Assembly: GCA_021399435.1 (NCBI GenBank) | Contig: JAJTUP010000036.1 | Coordinates: 124,001-188,000 of the forward strand | Direction of reading: 5' to 3' | DNA length: 64,000 nt | DNA from: Diaporthe sp. PMI_573 | Lineage: Eukaryota > Ascomycota > Sordariomycetes > Diaporthales > Diaporthaceae | Part shown: positions 12,591-24,958 of the stretch, one piece after another | How positions within the stretch are numbered: position 1 is the first letter of the stretch | How the letters are laid out: each line of letters starts with the position of its first letter | Made by a program: the position numbers and the translations under genes | The notes under the pieces: generated by a model | Told to the model about the DNA's origin: nothing | What the model saw: only the letters and a program-made list of their open reading frames with translations | Databases searched by the model: none

Positions 12591-15500
12591 ACTGTGAAAC
12601 AATGAATTGAAACAAACCCTGGGCCGAGGCAACAGATGGCAGCGGAACCGAATCGGCTCCCGACCGCCGACTAGCCTGACCTGGAAAGGTTCTGGAAAAT
12701 TTCAGACGACCTGACAGCCCCAGTTGGACATTGTATCCATTCTGCTCTCTCCACGCATTGAGTGTCCTCGGTGTGAGTCAACATTGTCTGGCCGGGGCAA
12801 GGCTTGGCTGAGCTGGATTGATCTCACCTGACCTGACCTACGGCTCGGGTCCCCCAGAATGCATCCGCCCCCAAGATCGAAGGCGCGGGGTGCTGTGATA
12901 CCCGAGAGCACGGTCGTCGGCAGAGGGGATCAAAGGATTACAAATTCGGTGGAACCTTGTGAAGCTGGCACGTGGAGTGGCGATGGTCGTGGTGGTTTGT
13001 GGTGGTGAGGTTGGTTTGGTTACCATTAGACTACGTGACTACTTACCTTGTACCTTTCTAGTAGATAGATAAATAAGGTGTGGACATGGACATGGGCGGG
13101 AAAAAAAGGAAGGGAAAAATAAAAGAACAGGAAAAAAAAAAAGGGTCAGAGTCCTGCGATCTGTAAGCAAACGTTGAAACCCATGTCTTGGATTTCAAAT
13201 GCGATATAAGTAGGGTGGGGGTGGAAGGGGTGGAAGGGGCTGGCCCTGAGGCACCAACCAGGACCAGCCTTGGCAGCTGCACGCCTCTGGGCTGGGACCC
13301 CCGAGCCTCACGGCCGATTTGAGACAGGTGACTGCCAGATCCGGCCGACCCAGACCCGACCCAACAAGACAGTTGATTTGACATTTGACGTCTGCCATTG
13401 CTGCTGACACGTCGCTGCTTATACACAGCATTATACCTGGGCCAGGGGACTTGGGAAAACCAAAAAAGAGGCAGCATACAGACAGACAGGCCCGGGTTCG
13501 AGCTGCTATCCCACCGCGGTCTACCACAGAAGCCAGAAGCCTCGGCTCGACAATATGCCCCCGACAGCTGGTGCAGCGGATGAGTGATCAAAGCCTTGCG
13601 GACCAGATACTCGGGTCGCTGATTTGTGAGCCTGTCCGAACCGCGCGACCGAGCACGCACGCTGGCGCTCGGTAGAGCCCCCAACTCTCTTGGAAGCCAG
13701 CAACTGCCATCATGTGCAAACACGTGCGCCACATGCTTCGGGTGGGATTGGATCGGACGTAAACTCGTCCATCGACTATCACCGTCGGCCACACGGGCCT
13801 TGACCATCACCGTCGCTCACAACCAGCTGCCCTTTCGTGTTCGCCTTTGGACCCTGTCAGCCACGGCGCTTCGCTGCGGTCCTGATGCCCGTCCCGCCGC
13901 GCTTGGCGGCCACGAGATCTCGCTCGTCATCGCGATCGGCTCTGTCCTCTTCGCGCAGCCAGGCAAAGACTAGAATCAACGGCTCTTGAGGTCGAGATGC
14001 TCCGCTAAACCTTAATCTTTGATGTCATGCCCTGTCCGAGACGCTGCCTGACAGTCCCACATCCCTGAGCTCGGGCAACCTTGCGAGGGCGAGCTCAACC
14101 AGAGACAATGCCAGGGGCGAGGCTAACGCAGAGGTGACAAGGATATCGCTATCGTACTCGTTTCCCGCACCCTGGAGAGTATGTACCATCTTTTCTGCTT
14201 TCCCAGCTGCACGGTACTGTGTAACCACCGCCCGCCGACACAGAAGTCAGAGTCGGTGGGATTATGGGATTCTTTTTATCCCCCCAGTGTCTCTAGTCAG
14301 GGCCAAGGGCGGGTTTCGATCTGTAGTGCCGCAAATGTTGCATGGTAGACTACATAGTAGGGATGCATTTTGACTCCTGCCCTTGGCGGGCTGCATGGCT
14401 TACTCAGTACCGCCTCGGGCTCCGCTCCGTCCTGCACCCCGATGTACCGATACGTACCCACGAGTACCTCGCGGTCAAGGGCAGGGGGCGGTGGTGCTCA
14501 CCTCTCACCTCTGCCCGCCCACTGATCGGCCTCGCAAGGTTCGACGAGAGGAACGCATGGAATCCTCAACCATGATGGCAGATTTGACAGCCTGAGCCGG
14601 CCAGGCCCAGACCGCAACCCACTAAATGGGGCCAACAGGACAAGCCACACCGCGTCGACCATCGCGGGCCTTGGCCACCACCGGAGCATAATCGTGCTGA
14701 GTTTGCCTGATCCGCCGGAGCAGAATCGTAACCTGCCCATTGCATACCTGATTGGGACGGGGTCATTTCGTCTTGTGCCCGCCAGCCTCTGGGCACGACA
14801 ATGATCCACCGCCCATCTTGGCGTCCAAGCCTTTCCAAGAGCTTGGGGTTGGCGAGGGCCTCGTCCAGGTGCAATGGCACCACTTGTGACCCATCCCATC
14901 GCCCTGCCTGGGCCACGTACGTGTTTGACACCGTGGTATTCGAGCACTGCGGTGGGATCAAATCACAACTGTCTTCTTGGGGCTGGTGCCAAGAGCCTCG
15001 CAGCATCTCAACTGTGTGCAGCAGTCTGGCCAAGGCCCGCACCAGCTCCGTAATTCCGCAGCTCAGGTCTCACGACGAGGGAGAGAGAGTTTGGGGGTTG
15101 ACGAAGGGGGACGGCAGGGTACTCGGAGAACAAGGCCAGGACCAAGACCAAGGGACCAAGACCAGGACCCCAGCATCACCTCTGCCCGCCGTCGAGCTTC
15201 TCAGGGCCTCTGTGTGTGATTCTCAGGGTGACTTCGCGGCTACTTTATTCGACTTATCAGCAGACGGCCGCAGGCCGCTTCAATCTGTCCGCTCTCGGAC
15301 ATAAACAACTCGCCGACCGTTAAAGCCCGCCTGGGGGTTCAGCGCTGCCATGCGCTGCGCAAACATGCGCAAACCCCGAATGAGTCTAATCATCACACCC
15401 CAGCAACTTGGCTCAGCCCAGCAACCTTTGTGGCCCATCTCGTTGCAGGGGTACCTCTGCTTAAGGTTGGGGTGGGTCCTTCCAACGGCGCCGAACTTAA

Positions 15501-15950
15501 CGCTGTACCACCGTACTGTGGTACCTCTGTTCTGACAGCATCATTATTACCAGGCCGGAAATCCATTACATATCACATAATCTCAATCTCCATCCAAAGT
15601 CTTTGGCCTGCCTTGAACCTCGCAGTCTCGCAGTCTGTTCACTCACCATTATTAATCCTACTTGAAGCCACCCCCATCTGCCCACGTCTCACACTACTTC
15701 TCTCCCTACACATCCCACTCGACCTCGACTCGTTGCAATCCATTGTCACATATCAATCAATACCCACACGGTTGCTGCCTGTGAAGCTCAGTCTCGACAG
15801 GACACTTGGCGGACTTGCTCGACTTACACGGCCCACCCACACGCTAGCTTCACGTCGCCTCACCTGGACCGCGACGTTAAATCCAGCTCTCTCATATTCT
15901 CATTCAGCCTCCGCCGCCAATAGTGGCCCCCCGTGACACCGTACGCAAAA
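12591..15950. other. Long upstream region of the Zn2Cys6 gene
   Basis: No gene seen. The last 400 bp or so (about 15,540-15,950) are strongly pyrimidine-rich with CT and CA tracts, as in a fungal core promoter and 5' leader. A near-palindrome around GTACCACCGTACTGTGGTAC lies at about 15,504-15,523. An A-rich tract lies at about 13,100-13,142. Together with the upstream stretches, the space before this regulator is over 8 kb, so a long regulatory region or an untranslated transcript is possible (inference). Confidence 0.4.
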
Positions 15951-17176
15951 ATGGAACATAGTCTACCTAGTCCTCCGCTGGATGGACAGCACAAACCACA
16001 CCCAACAACAGCAAAGAGACATAGCCCCGGCGCGAAATCCACCAAGGCTGCGCACCGTGTCACCAAGCGCTCAAGCACCACCATGTCCCACTCACACATG
16101 CACTCGCCAATCCCATCAGACAGCCAGTCCACACACTCAATGGCTGATGCGAGGCACAAGAGGGTATGGAAGGCATGTGAGAGGTGTAGAATGAAGAAGA
16201 CAAAGGTAATTTAGACTGCAAAACCTCCTGGCACGAAAAGTTGTGTCGCAAGGGTCGTCGGCCCACTGACAAGCGAGAACAGTGTGACGGTGAATTCCCA
16301 TGCAAGAGATGCAAGGACGACGGCCTCGTATGTACAGCAGGCACGAGGAAGAAGACGGAATTCAAGCAATTGCCTCGAGGGTAGGGCCACCTGCACCCCA
16401 CCGCGCAGTTGGGAGGCGCACCGGCTTACACAATGTTTCACAGATATGCCGAGGTTCTGGAGAACACTCAGTTTGCCCTCATCGCCACCGTGCACAAGCT
16501 TTACTCCATGGTCCGCAACGGCCAGCAATGGGACCTCGGCGAGCCTGACCTCAATGACCGCGGCCAGCCCGTAATCCACAATATTGCCCAGAAGCTCGGC
16601 TGCATACGACCCAACAGCGATATTGACCTCCCCGTCCACTCCGTCTTCCCAGAGGACGAGCAAGGCCTGTCGGAGCTCGCACGCCAGCTCGAGGAGCAAC
16701 AGCAGCACGAGAAGGCGGGGCACGGCGCCGAGCACGACGCAAGGACGGACCGCGCGAGCTCCTCCGACCTGGACCATTCCGACTTTGAGGACTACCGCAA
16801 GGTGGCATTTGGTGGTGGTGGTGGTGGCCGCCAGGCAAGCAGCACCATGACTCTTTCGCCGGCGAGCCTGACCTACGACTCCTTCGACGGCTACTCGGCA
16901 CCATCCACCGACAGCCTCCCAAGCACATCACCGGCGCAGCATGTTCCTGCCTCTTTTGCGCCTTGGATGCGGGGGCCATCGATGGGATACGACCAGCAAT
17001 TTATACAGCCCACAGGGGCATTCGCAGGCATGGACATGCTGAACCAGGGGCTTCTCGAGTCGGAATTCGGTACCATCAAGCCACACGTCTTGTCATGTCC
17101 CAACCCAGAAGTAATGCTGGGTATCGGAGACCCCATGATCTACTCTGGATTTGACCCAGAAGGTATGCGACTATGA
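15951..17176 (+). CDS. Zn(II)2Cys6 binuclear-cluster transcription factor
   Basis: Nuclear DNA-binding regulator of the Gal4-type class. Exons 15951-16205, 16283-16380 and 16444-17176 (introns 77 and 63 bp) give 361 aa. The six zinc-binding cysteines are residues 76, 79, 86, 92, 95 and 102 in the canonical pattern CX2CX6CX5CX2CX6C (CERCRMKKTK / CDGEFPCKRCKDDGLVC); the first intron falls exactly before the third cysteine. The N-terminus is rich in His, Ser and Pro. After the cluster comes a conserved block (GYAEVLENTQFALIATVHK and PNSDIDLPVHSVFPED) that I know from a widely conserved ascomycete regulator family without being able to name it safely. There is no large fungal-specific middle homology domain. 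The tail has a Gln/Glu stretch (EEQQQHE), a six-glycine run and a Ser/Pro-rich activation-like region. It stands alone, with no neighbour within 8 kb upstream except a tRNA, and none for 10 kb downstream. Confidence 0.9.
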
Positions 17177-19570
17177 TCAAGAGCGGGGGCGACCGGACAC
17201 GATTTCCACGACGCGACAGCGGCTTGACCAGTGGCTGGGCAGGGCAACACGATGGTGGGGACGGACGGCACTTTGGACCACAACCGGGACTGGCTGTGTC
17301 TGTCATGGACATAGAAGGGCGTAACAAGAGATGGATGGTGGTGTCTCTCTCTTTCTCCCACACACACACTCACAGGCTTTACGGCAAGGCGTTTACTCTA
17401 GGACAGGTTGTTTGGGTGCAGGGGTGTAGGATCTTGGTTCCCTTTTTCCAAAGAACAATACGTCAGCTTGATGTGGTTAATGGCAAGGGAAGCCGAGTTT
17501 TTCATTGTTATTTGGTCAATGTGCATTGACTGTACGATCTATCACTTCTCAACTCTGAGGAAGGAGAGGGCAAAACCGTCGCCGGTGCGCGCTCGTTTGA
17601 AGCACGTCCTGCTCGAGAGAATGAATTTAATGATTCCCCCAGAAGGAGCCACTGTCCCACAAAAACCTCGCACCAACTCGCGCGTCCGACGTGTGAAGAG
17701 CGAAAGAAAAGAAAATAAAGAGTGGGTCAAGATTATTTCCATGACCACCCCTCTCCCAGCATCCTCGGCAGGGGTTCCACATCAGAAAGGGCGCGGGTTC
17801 GACCAGTGTCCATGCCGGTCTGACATGTCGTTGGCAGCGGTGCGAATCATAGTGGCTCATAGCTTACCAAACAGGTGGGCACAGCAACCAGTAGCTCGGT
17901 ACGTACCCAACGGCGTTTGCGTCGGCGCCGAAAGCCGCTCGCTGCCAGGCAGCCCATACCTGGTGTCTGGACTGTGTAGCGGGGGGGGGTGGGCGAGGAT
18001 CTCGCGCCGCCCGAGCGGTTGGAGCATCCATGGACTACTCTTGTACTCTTGGACTTTTGGACTTTTAGGCCGGTGGTCCTTTTGGCCTCTTGCTTTTTCT
18101 GTTGTTCTGTTCTTTGCCTTTCCGACCGTTTCTCCTGTTGGTTGATTGGCAGGATTCAAGGAGACCCCCGTCAGCAAACCCAACGGCGTCCACACTCGGA
18201 GGGTTCCTTGTGGTCTTACTGTACTGCGCGGCTGAGTACGCGGATAGGTATATGCTGTGTCTGCTTTATTGCTAGTGGGCGCGCCCAATGTCACGGTGGG
18301 GATTCTTCGGGGTCCAACTCGGAGGGCGGGCGATGCCCTTAGCACTCCAGTGACACTTCACATACCCAGTGTCGCTTTCTCCTGCATTGACTTGACGAAG
18401 GGGAGGGGTGGCTGATTAATCAATCACACGTTGTCACTTTCCTGGCGGGCAGTTTCTGCGGGCAGAGGGTGAGAAGGGTGAGGTGCGAAACGTGCCTCGC
18501 CTGCTGCCCTGGCCCCCCTCCCCCCGGTCCCATCTAAACACGCCCAGCTGGGCAGGGTCCTCCTTCCCACCACCCCACAGCGCCGACCACCTTTGAAAGC
18601 TTGAGTTCGCTCGCCCTGCTACTGTGGTACACAGCACCACAGCACCACAGGACGCCAGCTGCTGGGTTGTCGCGCTGATGCTGCGTCGTCCGCCCTGGAC
18701 GGCGGACCCCTGTGCTGTGCCGAACATGTTGCTGCATCCCGTCCTTCTCCCGCGCGGCAGCCGCAATCAGATGCGATACCGAGACGCCTTGGCGGGCGCT
18801 CTTGGTCCCTCAAACTCGTCTTTCACGTGGTAGCATGCAACGCAGGACCGATGGTATGTGTCGCAGGCTTGGGGTGCGTGCCTGTGATTCAACCTGGGCT
18901 GGGCGCCGCACATGCATGCGAGGGTGCGAAGAGAGAGACCACGGACGACATGTCCAACCATGGCGCACTATCGTGCCTTCCCGCCTATCCCCGCCGGCTA
19001 GGCAACCCCTCATGGCCTGATGCGGGTCCGTTTACAGTATGGCCACGGCTCTTGGACGACAAGGAGGATCTGTGGCACCGCCGATCTATTACAGACGCTC
19101 CCAAGAGGGTCTCTACATAGGACCAAATGCCTGTGCTGTGCAGACACGCCGGTCTGACGTGGCGGGAATCAGTCGACCCGGGGGCGGGCGTATTCTCGTA
19201 AACTGCCTGACTGCGTAGCACGTAGCACCGTGGTACGCTAACAGAACACGCCACAACCTTCCTCTCCTCCCCTCCCCTCCCCGCTCGCTGCCTCGGCAAC
19301 CCCCCTGGGCCCCTTGGGAAACCCTTGGGGACGAACATTGTGTGAATGCTTAGCCATGATTGCAGGGCAGATGGCCGACGGCTACGACACTGTGCCAAGG
19401 GGACAACCGACGCCCGTGGCTGTCCCATGGTATGGTTCGCTCTCCCAAGGCCTTATTTCGTGGGCGATGCTCGTTGACTCGGGTAAGGGGGTCTAGAGGT
19501 AAGGATGAGGGGTCGAATAACCTTTGCGCAAATACGCTTGTTGTGCACGTATCCGTACTTCGTTTACTAG
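17177..19570. other. Intergenic, downstream of the regulator
   Basis: No gene seen. CA-rich run at about 17,357-17,371 and a nine-base G run near 17,982. The motif CACCACAG is repeated around 18,630-18,650. Confidence 0.4.
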
Positions 19571-19601
19571 GGCTGGGGGCTGGGGCTGGGGCTAAGGGGG
19601 G
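19571..19601 (+). repeat. G-rich tract with quadruplex potential
   Basis: Four closely spaced G runs separated by CT or CTAA (GGCTGGGGGCTGGGG, then further GGGG units ending in six G). The pattern fits an intramolecular G-quadruplex. No gene is near. Confidence 0.5.
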
Positions 19602-22600
19602 CAAGGCTTGGGAGCTTGGCCGCGCGGTAGTCTGTACGCTGTACCCTACTGGGCTACAGCTACCCAGACTGCTGGGGCTCGGGGACCTGTGATGACCGAT
19701 CGCCGGTGGAACAGGACCTCGTCTGCTGTGAACCACTCGCCAATGGTTCCGAGTTTCTTTGTCTTGGGTACCGACAAACAATGTGGACGAAGCTGGACGC
19801 TAGTGTTGCAAAGTAGCAAATGTCACCTCAGTCACACCGAAAGACCCAAGCTCCACTGCTGTGCTTACCCTATACCCTGTAAGCCATGCTTTCTGTGAAC
19901 CTACGCCGGCCCTGACGACGGTCCACATCGAGCTCCCAAGATGGGCCGGGTGAAACCCATGCCGGCCTGAACTGACTTGGGCGTGCTCTTCTCAATTTCC
20001 AATGATGGTATCCTGGGCGGGCATGTGGCAATGCCTGTTGCTGCGTGAGTTGGACGGGGGGGCGGCTTGGAGGGCGACGATCCCTATGTCTCCCGAGCTA
20101 AACACGGTGATCGGCCGTGAGCAAGCAGACGAGTGCGACGGCGAAGAGCTGCTGGAGTCGCACGCACCTGCGGGTGATGAGTGGGCGCCCGAGAAACACA
20201 CCCTACCACCGAAGTGTGATGTGGTCAAGAAGACTAATTAAGAAGTAGGGCATTCCTCATCACCATCTTGTCTCCTCTTCCTCTTCCCTTCCCAACCTGT
20301 TCCCGCCCTGCGCACCCCGCCCGCCGTTTTGGCCCTTGTTTGCTGCTCGTGACGGGAGCTACTGCAGAGACTAAACTCTATTCCTACCAATCGCCACCCC
20401 CCTGGGGGCACGACGTCGAGGGACGAAACACTTGCTTGGACGCAAGTGATGTTTTCGCTCCTACTGTGTACTGCCCCGTGCGGAACAGAGTTGCGCGTGT
20501 TAACCTGGGACGGTAGCTCCCGTCACAGTCCAGCTGGGGGGAGTGGTCGCCGATCCCTATCCTCATCCCTCATCCGTGTCCTGTCACGAGACGTGTGCGT
20601 TTTGGGTGGTGAAATAGTGCCTGGCGCGATGGCAAAGTAGCAGTCACGTCACCTGGCCACACACGTGTGCTGCGGTAAGATTTGATACACTCTCACTTGT
20701 CTGCCCTCGCCAGATGGGCCCCGATGTGGGAGCAAACAGGATGGAAACCAAGCAAATAGTGCAGCACAGCCATGAACAACAGGCATACCCTGCGGGCATT
20801 AAACATCGAGAAGGGGGCCACGCTGACGATAGACCTCCAGCCCTCTGGGCCTTTGGATCCTGCGGTCCTCTTCAAAGCCACCGCCGTATCACGTCTTCTG
20901 GCACCGGGTTTCCTGGTTGAACAAGCTTGTCTGTGCCTGACGAGCGGTTTTCGGGGACGGGAATTTCCTTGTACGCCACATCAATGCCGAACGAGGTGGA
21001 AGATGATCTGGACTATCTCCCGTGTACCACACAGGTATGCATCCATCTATTTCTGGCTCCGCGGGCACCATGGACGGATGCGGTACCGTCGACGACCCCC
21101 CGGCCCCTGCCCTCCCCCCGCGTGCGCGGGGCCCGCGTTGCTTCCACGAACGGCGGGGCGGAGGCCGGAGCTGGGCACTCGCGCCGGTGGCCTGTCAATG
21201 CCTTTGTCCAACTCTACCGGCCCTCCGTTTCCCATTCTGGTGTCGGGCATCGCCGCATGGGGGCCAGACAGACACACATAGTATAGAAAATTACTGGCTC
21301 TGTCTCGGGCGTTGGCAGGGCGGCGCAGGATTGGCTGGCCGTTATACGTTGGCGCTTACTGCACCAGCTACTTACTATCCAGCCTCGTTCGCACTCGCAT
21401 CGTGATCGCTATGTGGGCGGACCTCTCAGGCCTCTCAAGCCCAACCGACACTGGTCGGAGCGTATTCGTGTGGGACGCCACCAGGCTTCCCTTTGTCTCA
21501 GGAGGCTTCACGCCGCGCCTTGTGCCAATCCTTATCAAGACGTCTTTTGTCCAAAGTCAATCGTACCACGACCAATTGTAGAACCAACCGCATCTCAATT
21601 TGGCAAGCCACACCCCGAGGCCATCGGGATTTCGATTCCGCAGGCCTCGGGATTTCAAATTCATCCGGGGCATTGAGTGCAGACCCCCTTACCGAGTCGG
21701 ACACTTTTTCCCGGTGTGTCGACACCAGGCCAACGCATGCCCCTGGCAGACCCTTGTCTTTGGGCCGGACTTACGGTCATTTCACCCCCTTGACGCCCGT
21801 TGAGAGTCATCCACCTGTTGGATTACAATTCGTCAAGGCCGGTCAGAACCTCCCATGACAAATGCCGGGGATTTTCTCGAATTTTTTTGTCTTCTCGCGT
21901 CATCCCGAACATGGGCAGAGCCGTTCTAGTCCGCAAGAGGATAGATCCCACCGCAATGTATGGTCAGTCCCGGGCCCCTGGAATCGCCCGGCCGCGGAGG
22001 CGGGGTTGCATCTTGGTCCGAAGACCTCCCTCGAACGCGTCCGAGTACTAGACGACTGCCGCCGAGCGCTTACTATTAATTTTCTTGATTACTTCTTCAC
22101 TCTTGAGCATCAGCAGATGGTCTCGTAGCCCAAACGAGGTATACATGGTAATCACAAGCCTCGATCAGCACACATATATGCGCTCGGGAGCCCAAACACT
22201 AGAAAAATATGCCCGAAACTCTAAACTGTGCATCCCCCCCCCGGGAGGACAGCGCATAGTTCAACCTAAGCTTCGCGTTTCTGCGCTGATCTCTTCGGCT
22301 CATCTCATGCCACGCACAGACGCCACCGTGATCGACCGCCGCGCGCGTTTTGGTGGAGGTTTTGTTTTGCTTGTGAAATTGATTCACCGCACTGCAAGAG
22401 TCGCGTCCCCGCGGTGCGGCCTGGTTGTGTGCGTGTGCGAAATCTGTTACACCTCGGTGCTGAAATGAGGGCCCATATGCTTAAACCCTGAGGGCTGCCT
22501 CATGTTGATGGACCGGTCTGCCCGTGCCGCAGCAGGGCTGGTTCCTGTGCCTGAACATGTATTACCACAGCGGACTTTTTGCTCTCTATATTGATCGCCC

Positions 22601-24416
22601 AGGGGGCCAGGCTAGGTCAGGGGCGGCGGATATAGCAGGCAAAGCTTAAAGCAGAGAGTTGTTGGAAGCTCCTTGTAATGATTATGAGTTACCCTCCGGG
22701 CAGCCTTTCTAGGGCACTACGCATGACACGCCTAAACTTCCAACCTTATCAGTTCGTTGGGAAGGTCACACACTCGGGAGCCATTTTTAGAAAACAAAGT
22801 TCGCAGGGACCCTTGACGCCCCAACCGGCCCCCCACTCGATGGTTTCTCAGCGGCCGTGTTGACAAAACATTCGAATGAGACGGTGAACTCTACACGGCA
22901 TAGGTCTTCGTGTTAATGCAAATTTGAGGCCGGTTCCCTTTTTCCGCGAGTGGCCGTGACTCAGAGCTCTGCCGATGTCCCAAATCGCATCCTTGCCCAA
23001 GCAAAGGCAGGCCTTGGCTCTCAATCCCCCGGCCGTGCTTCTCTTGTCGTACTCGTCATGCTCTGAGCCTCGCCAGGCCTCTCAGTCTTGGCGTGTGCCT
23101 CAGGTGGCTTCATTGCCAAGTGTCGAGTTGGTATGTAGACTCAGGCCGCAAGGCGTCCTGATCAGCCCGTTCTCGGCGAGGACAAGAAGTGCGTTGGCGC
23201 CAAGGCGTGGGTGGATTTGATCATCATAAGCCACACATGGCGCCGAAGGTTTGCACGTTGCACTCGACCAAAATTCACTGCACCTGCTGGCGCCCCCTAA
23301 CCGCACGGATGCTACCGTGAGGAAAACCTTGATCTGATAGAGTAAACACAAATTCATTTTGGCAAGTGTCTCCATCGTGATCTCCCCAGTGTAAAATTAG
23401 ACAAACTTTGTCGCGCTTCGGTACCCAGCAGATTGATTGACTACGAAGCCAAGGCGAGGCTTCGCATTCGCACAGGATCAGGCCTTCCCTGTGTAAACGA
23501 GATTGGGACGATCTCCTTCGGCGTTGGAGTTGACAGGTACTTTGGGGAACCAGCACGATACATTGTCGAGCCTTGCTGGGCATCCACTGCTGGGCCCTGA
23601 GTAGTGAGTGCTGCCCGGCCTCACCTCCCGCCCCGGTTCCGCTGAACCGTGTAACACTATTGGCTGGCTCCGGCGGTGCCCCTGAAGCTTTTCCCGGTGG
23701 GATGGTTCCTCGGGCCCATCCCTCCTTCTTTTGCCCTTCGTCGCCCACGTGTCGACGGGGTTCAGAAGGGCTGAAAGATGATCCCACACAGACGCGCTCT
23801 GAACTGCCGTGCGCTTATTTGCTTGACGGGACCGCGGGCTTCCACGGCCCTCTCCTCCGGTGCTGCCTCGTGCCGAACTGCTCCCGAGGCTATTTCTGGC
23901 GACTGTGCCATTCGAGAATGGCGACCTGCCCATCAGCGTTCGCCGAACGGCAACAAGGCAATATGAGGACATGGCAACGTGCAGGTCAGGTATCTGTGGT
24001 CCGTCACGGTCACGGAAAGGACAAAAGACTGGATAGACCAATAGGAAACCGAATTGCCAGATTTTGCTGAAGCCCGGATTGTCTCCGGCGTCCTTCGGCG
24101 CCGAGACTAGACACCTATGGGGATCTCGGGGACTTCCTCGGCGGCTCAACACGCTCTCTCGGTGTCAAAATAAGAGTAGTCTTGGGGCACCACTGTCGAT
24201 CTTTGGGCGTTGAATCACAACGGCTGGTAGCGTCGCCGGACCTCCCGCGGATCCTTCTGCCCGGCCATCTTGGCGGCACTATTCCTGGAGTCGGTGGAAG
24301 CTTCTCACACGATGTTTTCCTTTTTCCCTTTTCCGCCCACGGTACAGGTGACCCCTATTGACTCTGTGAATTAACGCTATCCGATTCGCAATAAACATCG
24401 GCAGCTGACCGTTTGA
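19602..24416. other. Intergenic, no gene seen
   Basis: About 4.8 kb with only short ORFs. The longest (minus strand, 23,478-24,152) has no recognisable domain and an opposing ORF covers the same bases. GC-rich throughout. Confidence 0.4.
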
Positions 24417-24449
24417 CTGAGGTGGCGTCTTTCCGAGACGGGTGCGGTC
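24417..24449 (+). repeat. Direct repeat, copy 1 (33 bp)
   Basis: Matches 24,926-24,958 in 30 of 33 bases (core TTTCCGAGAC). The match stops abruptly at both sides. Confidence 0.6.
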
Positions 24450-24925
24450 TCCGGTGCCCAGATTTGGTTGCTTCTGAGACTGGATGCTACGTCGATGAAT
24501 ATCTCTTCGCCTCTTATGGTCTTGCCTACGCTTGTTTTGACTTTTTACTAATGCCTCAATGACAATAGTCCTTCATGTTCGGCGCGTCGGCCCAAACACC
24601 CCGCCGACCGTTATCCCTCGGCACCCGACGACTAGCAGGTCACACTTCGGCGAGTTATAGACACCTGTAGTATACGCGCATGGAAGCCCGAGCCTGATTC
24701 TCTCAGGCAACCCTACGAAAGTCAGTCAATGACCTGGTCCGGCCTACTTTTGCAGCCCGGCTCCGATCTGAACCCGGGCGTATGGAAGGTCGGGCCATTT
24801 TGAGTTTCGTAGAGTTTACCGGGGCTTCAAAGGGCCCTGAGCTCGAGGGCTCGGGCTCGGACCTGCGAGTCTATCCGTTTATAGCCCGTCTATCCCCGTA
24901 TAGCCCTCGCTCGACTAACTGCCAT

Positions 24926-24958
24926 CTGAGGTGGTGTATTTCCGAGACTGGTGCGGTC
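24926..24958 (+). repeat. Direct repeat, copy 2 (33 bp)
   Basis: Partner of 24,417-24,449, spaced 509 bp start to start. Three substitutions, no gaps. Confidence 0.6.

Noticed and set aside
13480..13520. GGGTTCGAGC string resembling a tRNA B box
   Set aside because: No acceptor or anticodon stem can be formed around it.
13058..13810. 250-codon minus-strand open frame
   Set aside because: No domain, Ser/Pro-rich and Phe-rich ends come from low-complexity DNA (A-rich tract and GGTGG runs), and opposing frames are open over the same bases.
17780..17810. GGGTTCGACC string resembling a tRNA B box
   Set aside because: The T stem does not close and no A box precedes it at the right distance.
23478..24152. 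224-codon minus-strand open frame
   Set aside because: No domain, unusual residue mix, and a 165-codon frame on the opposite strand covers it.
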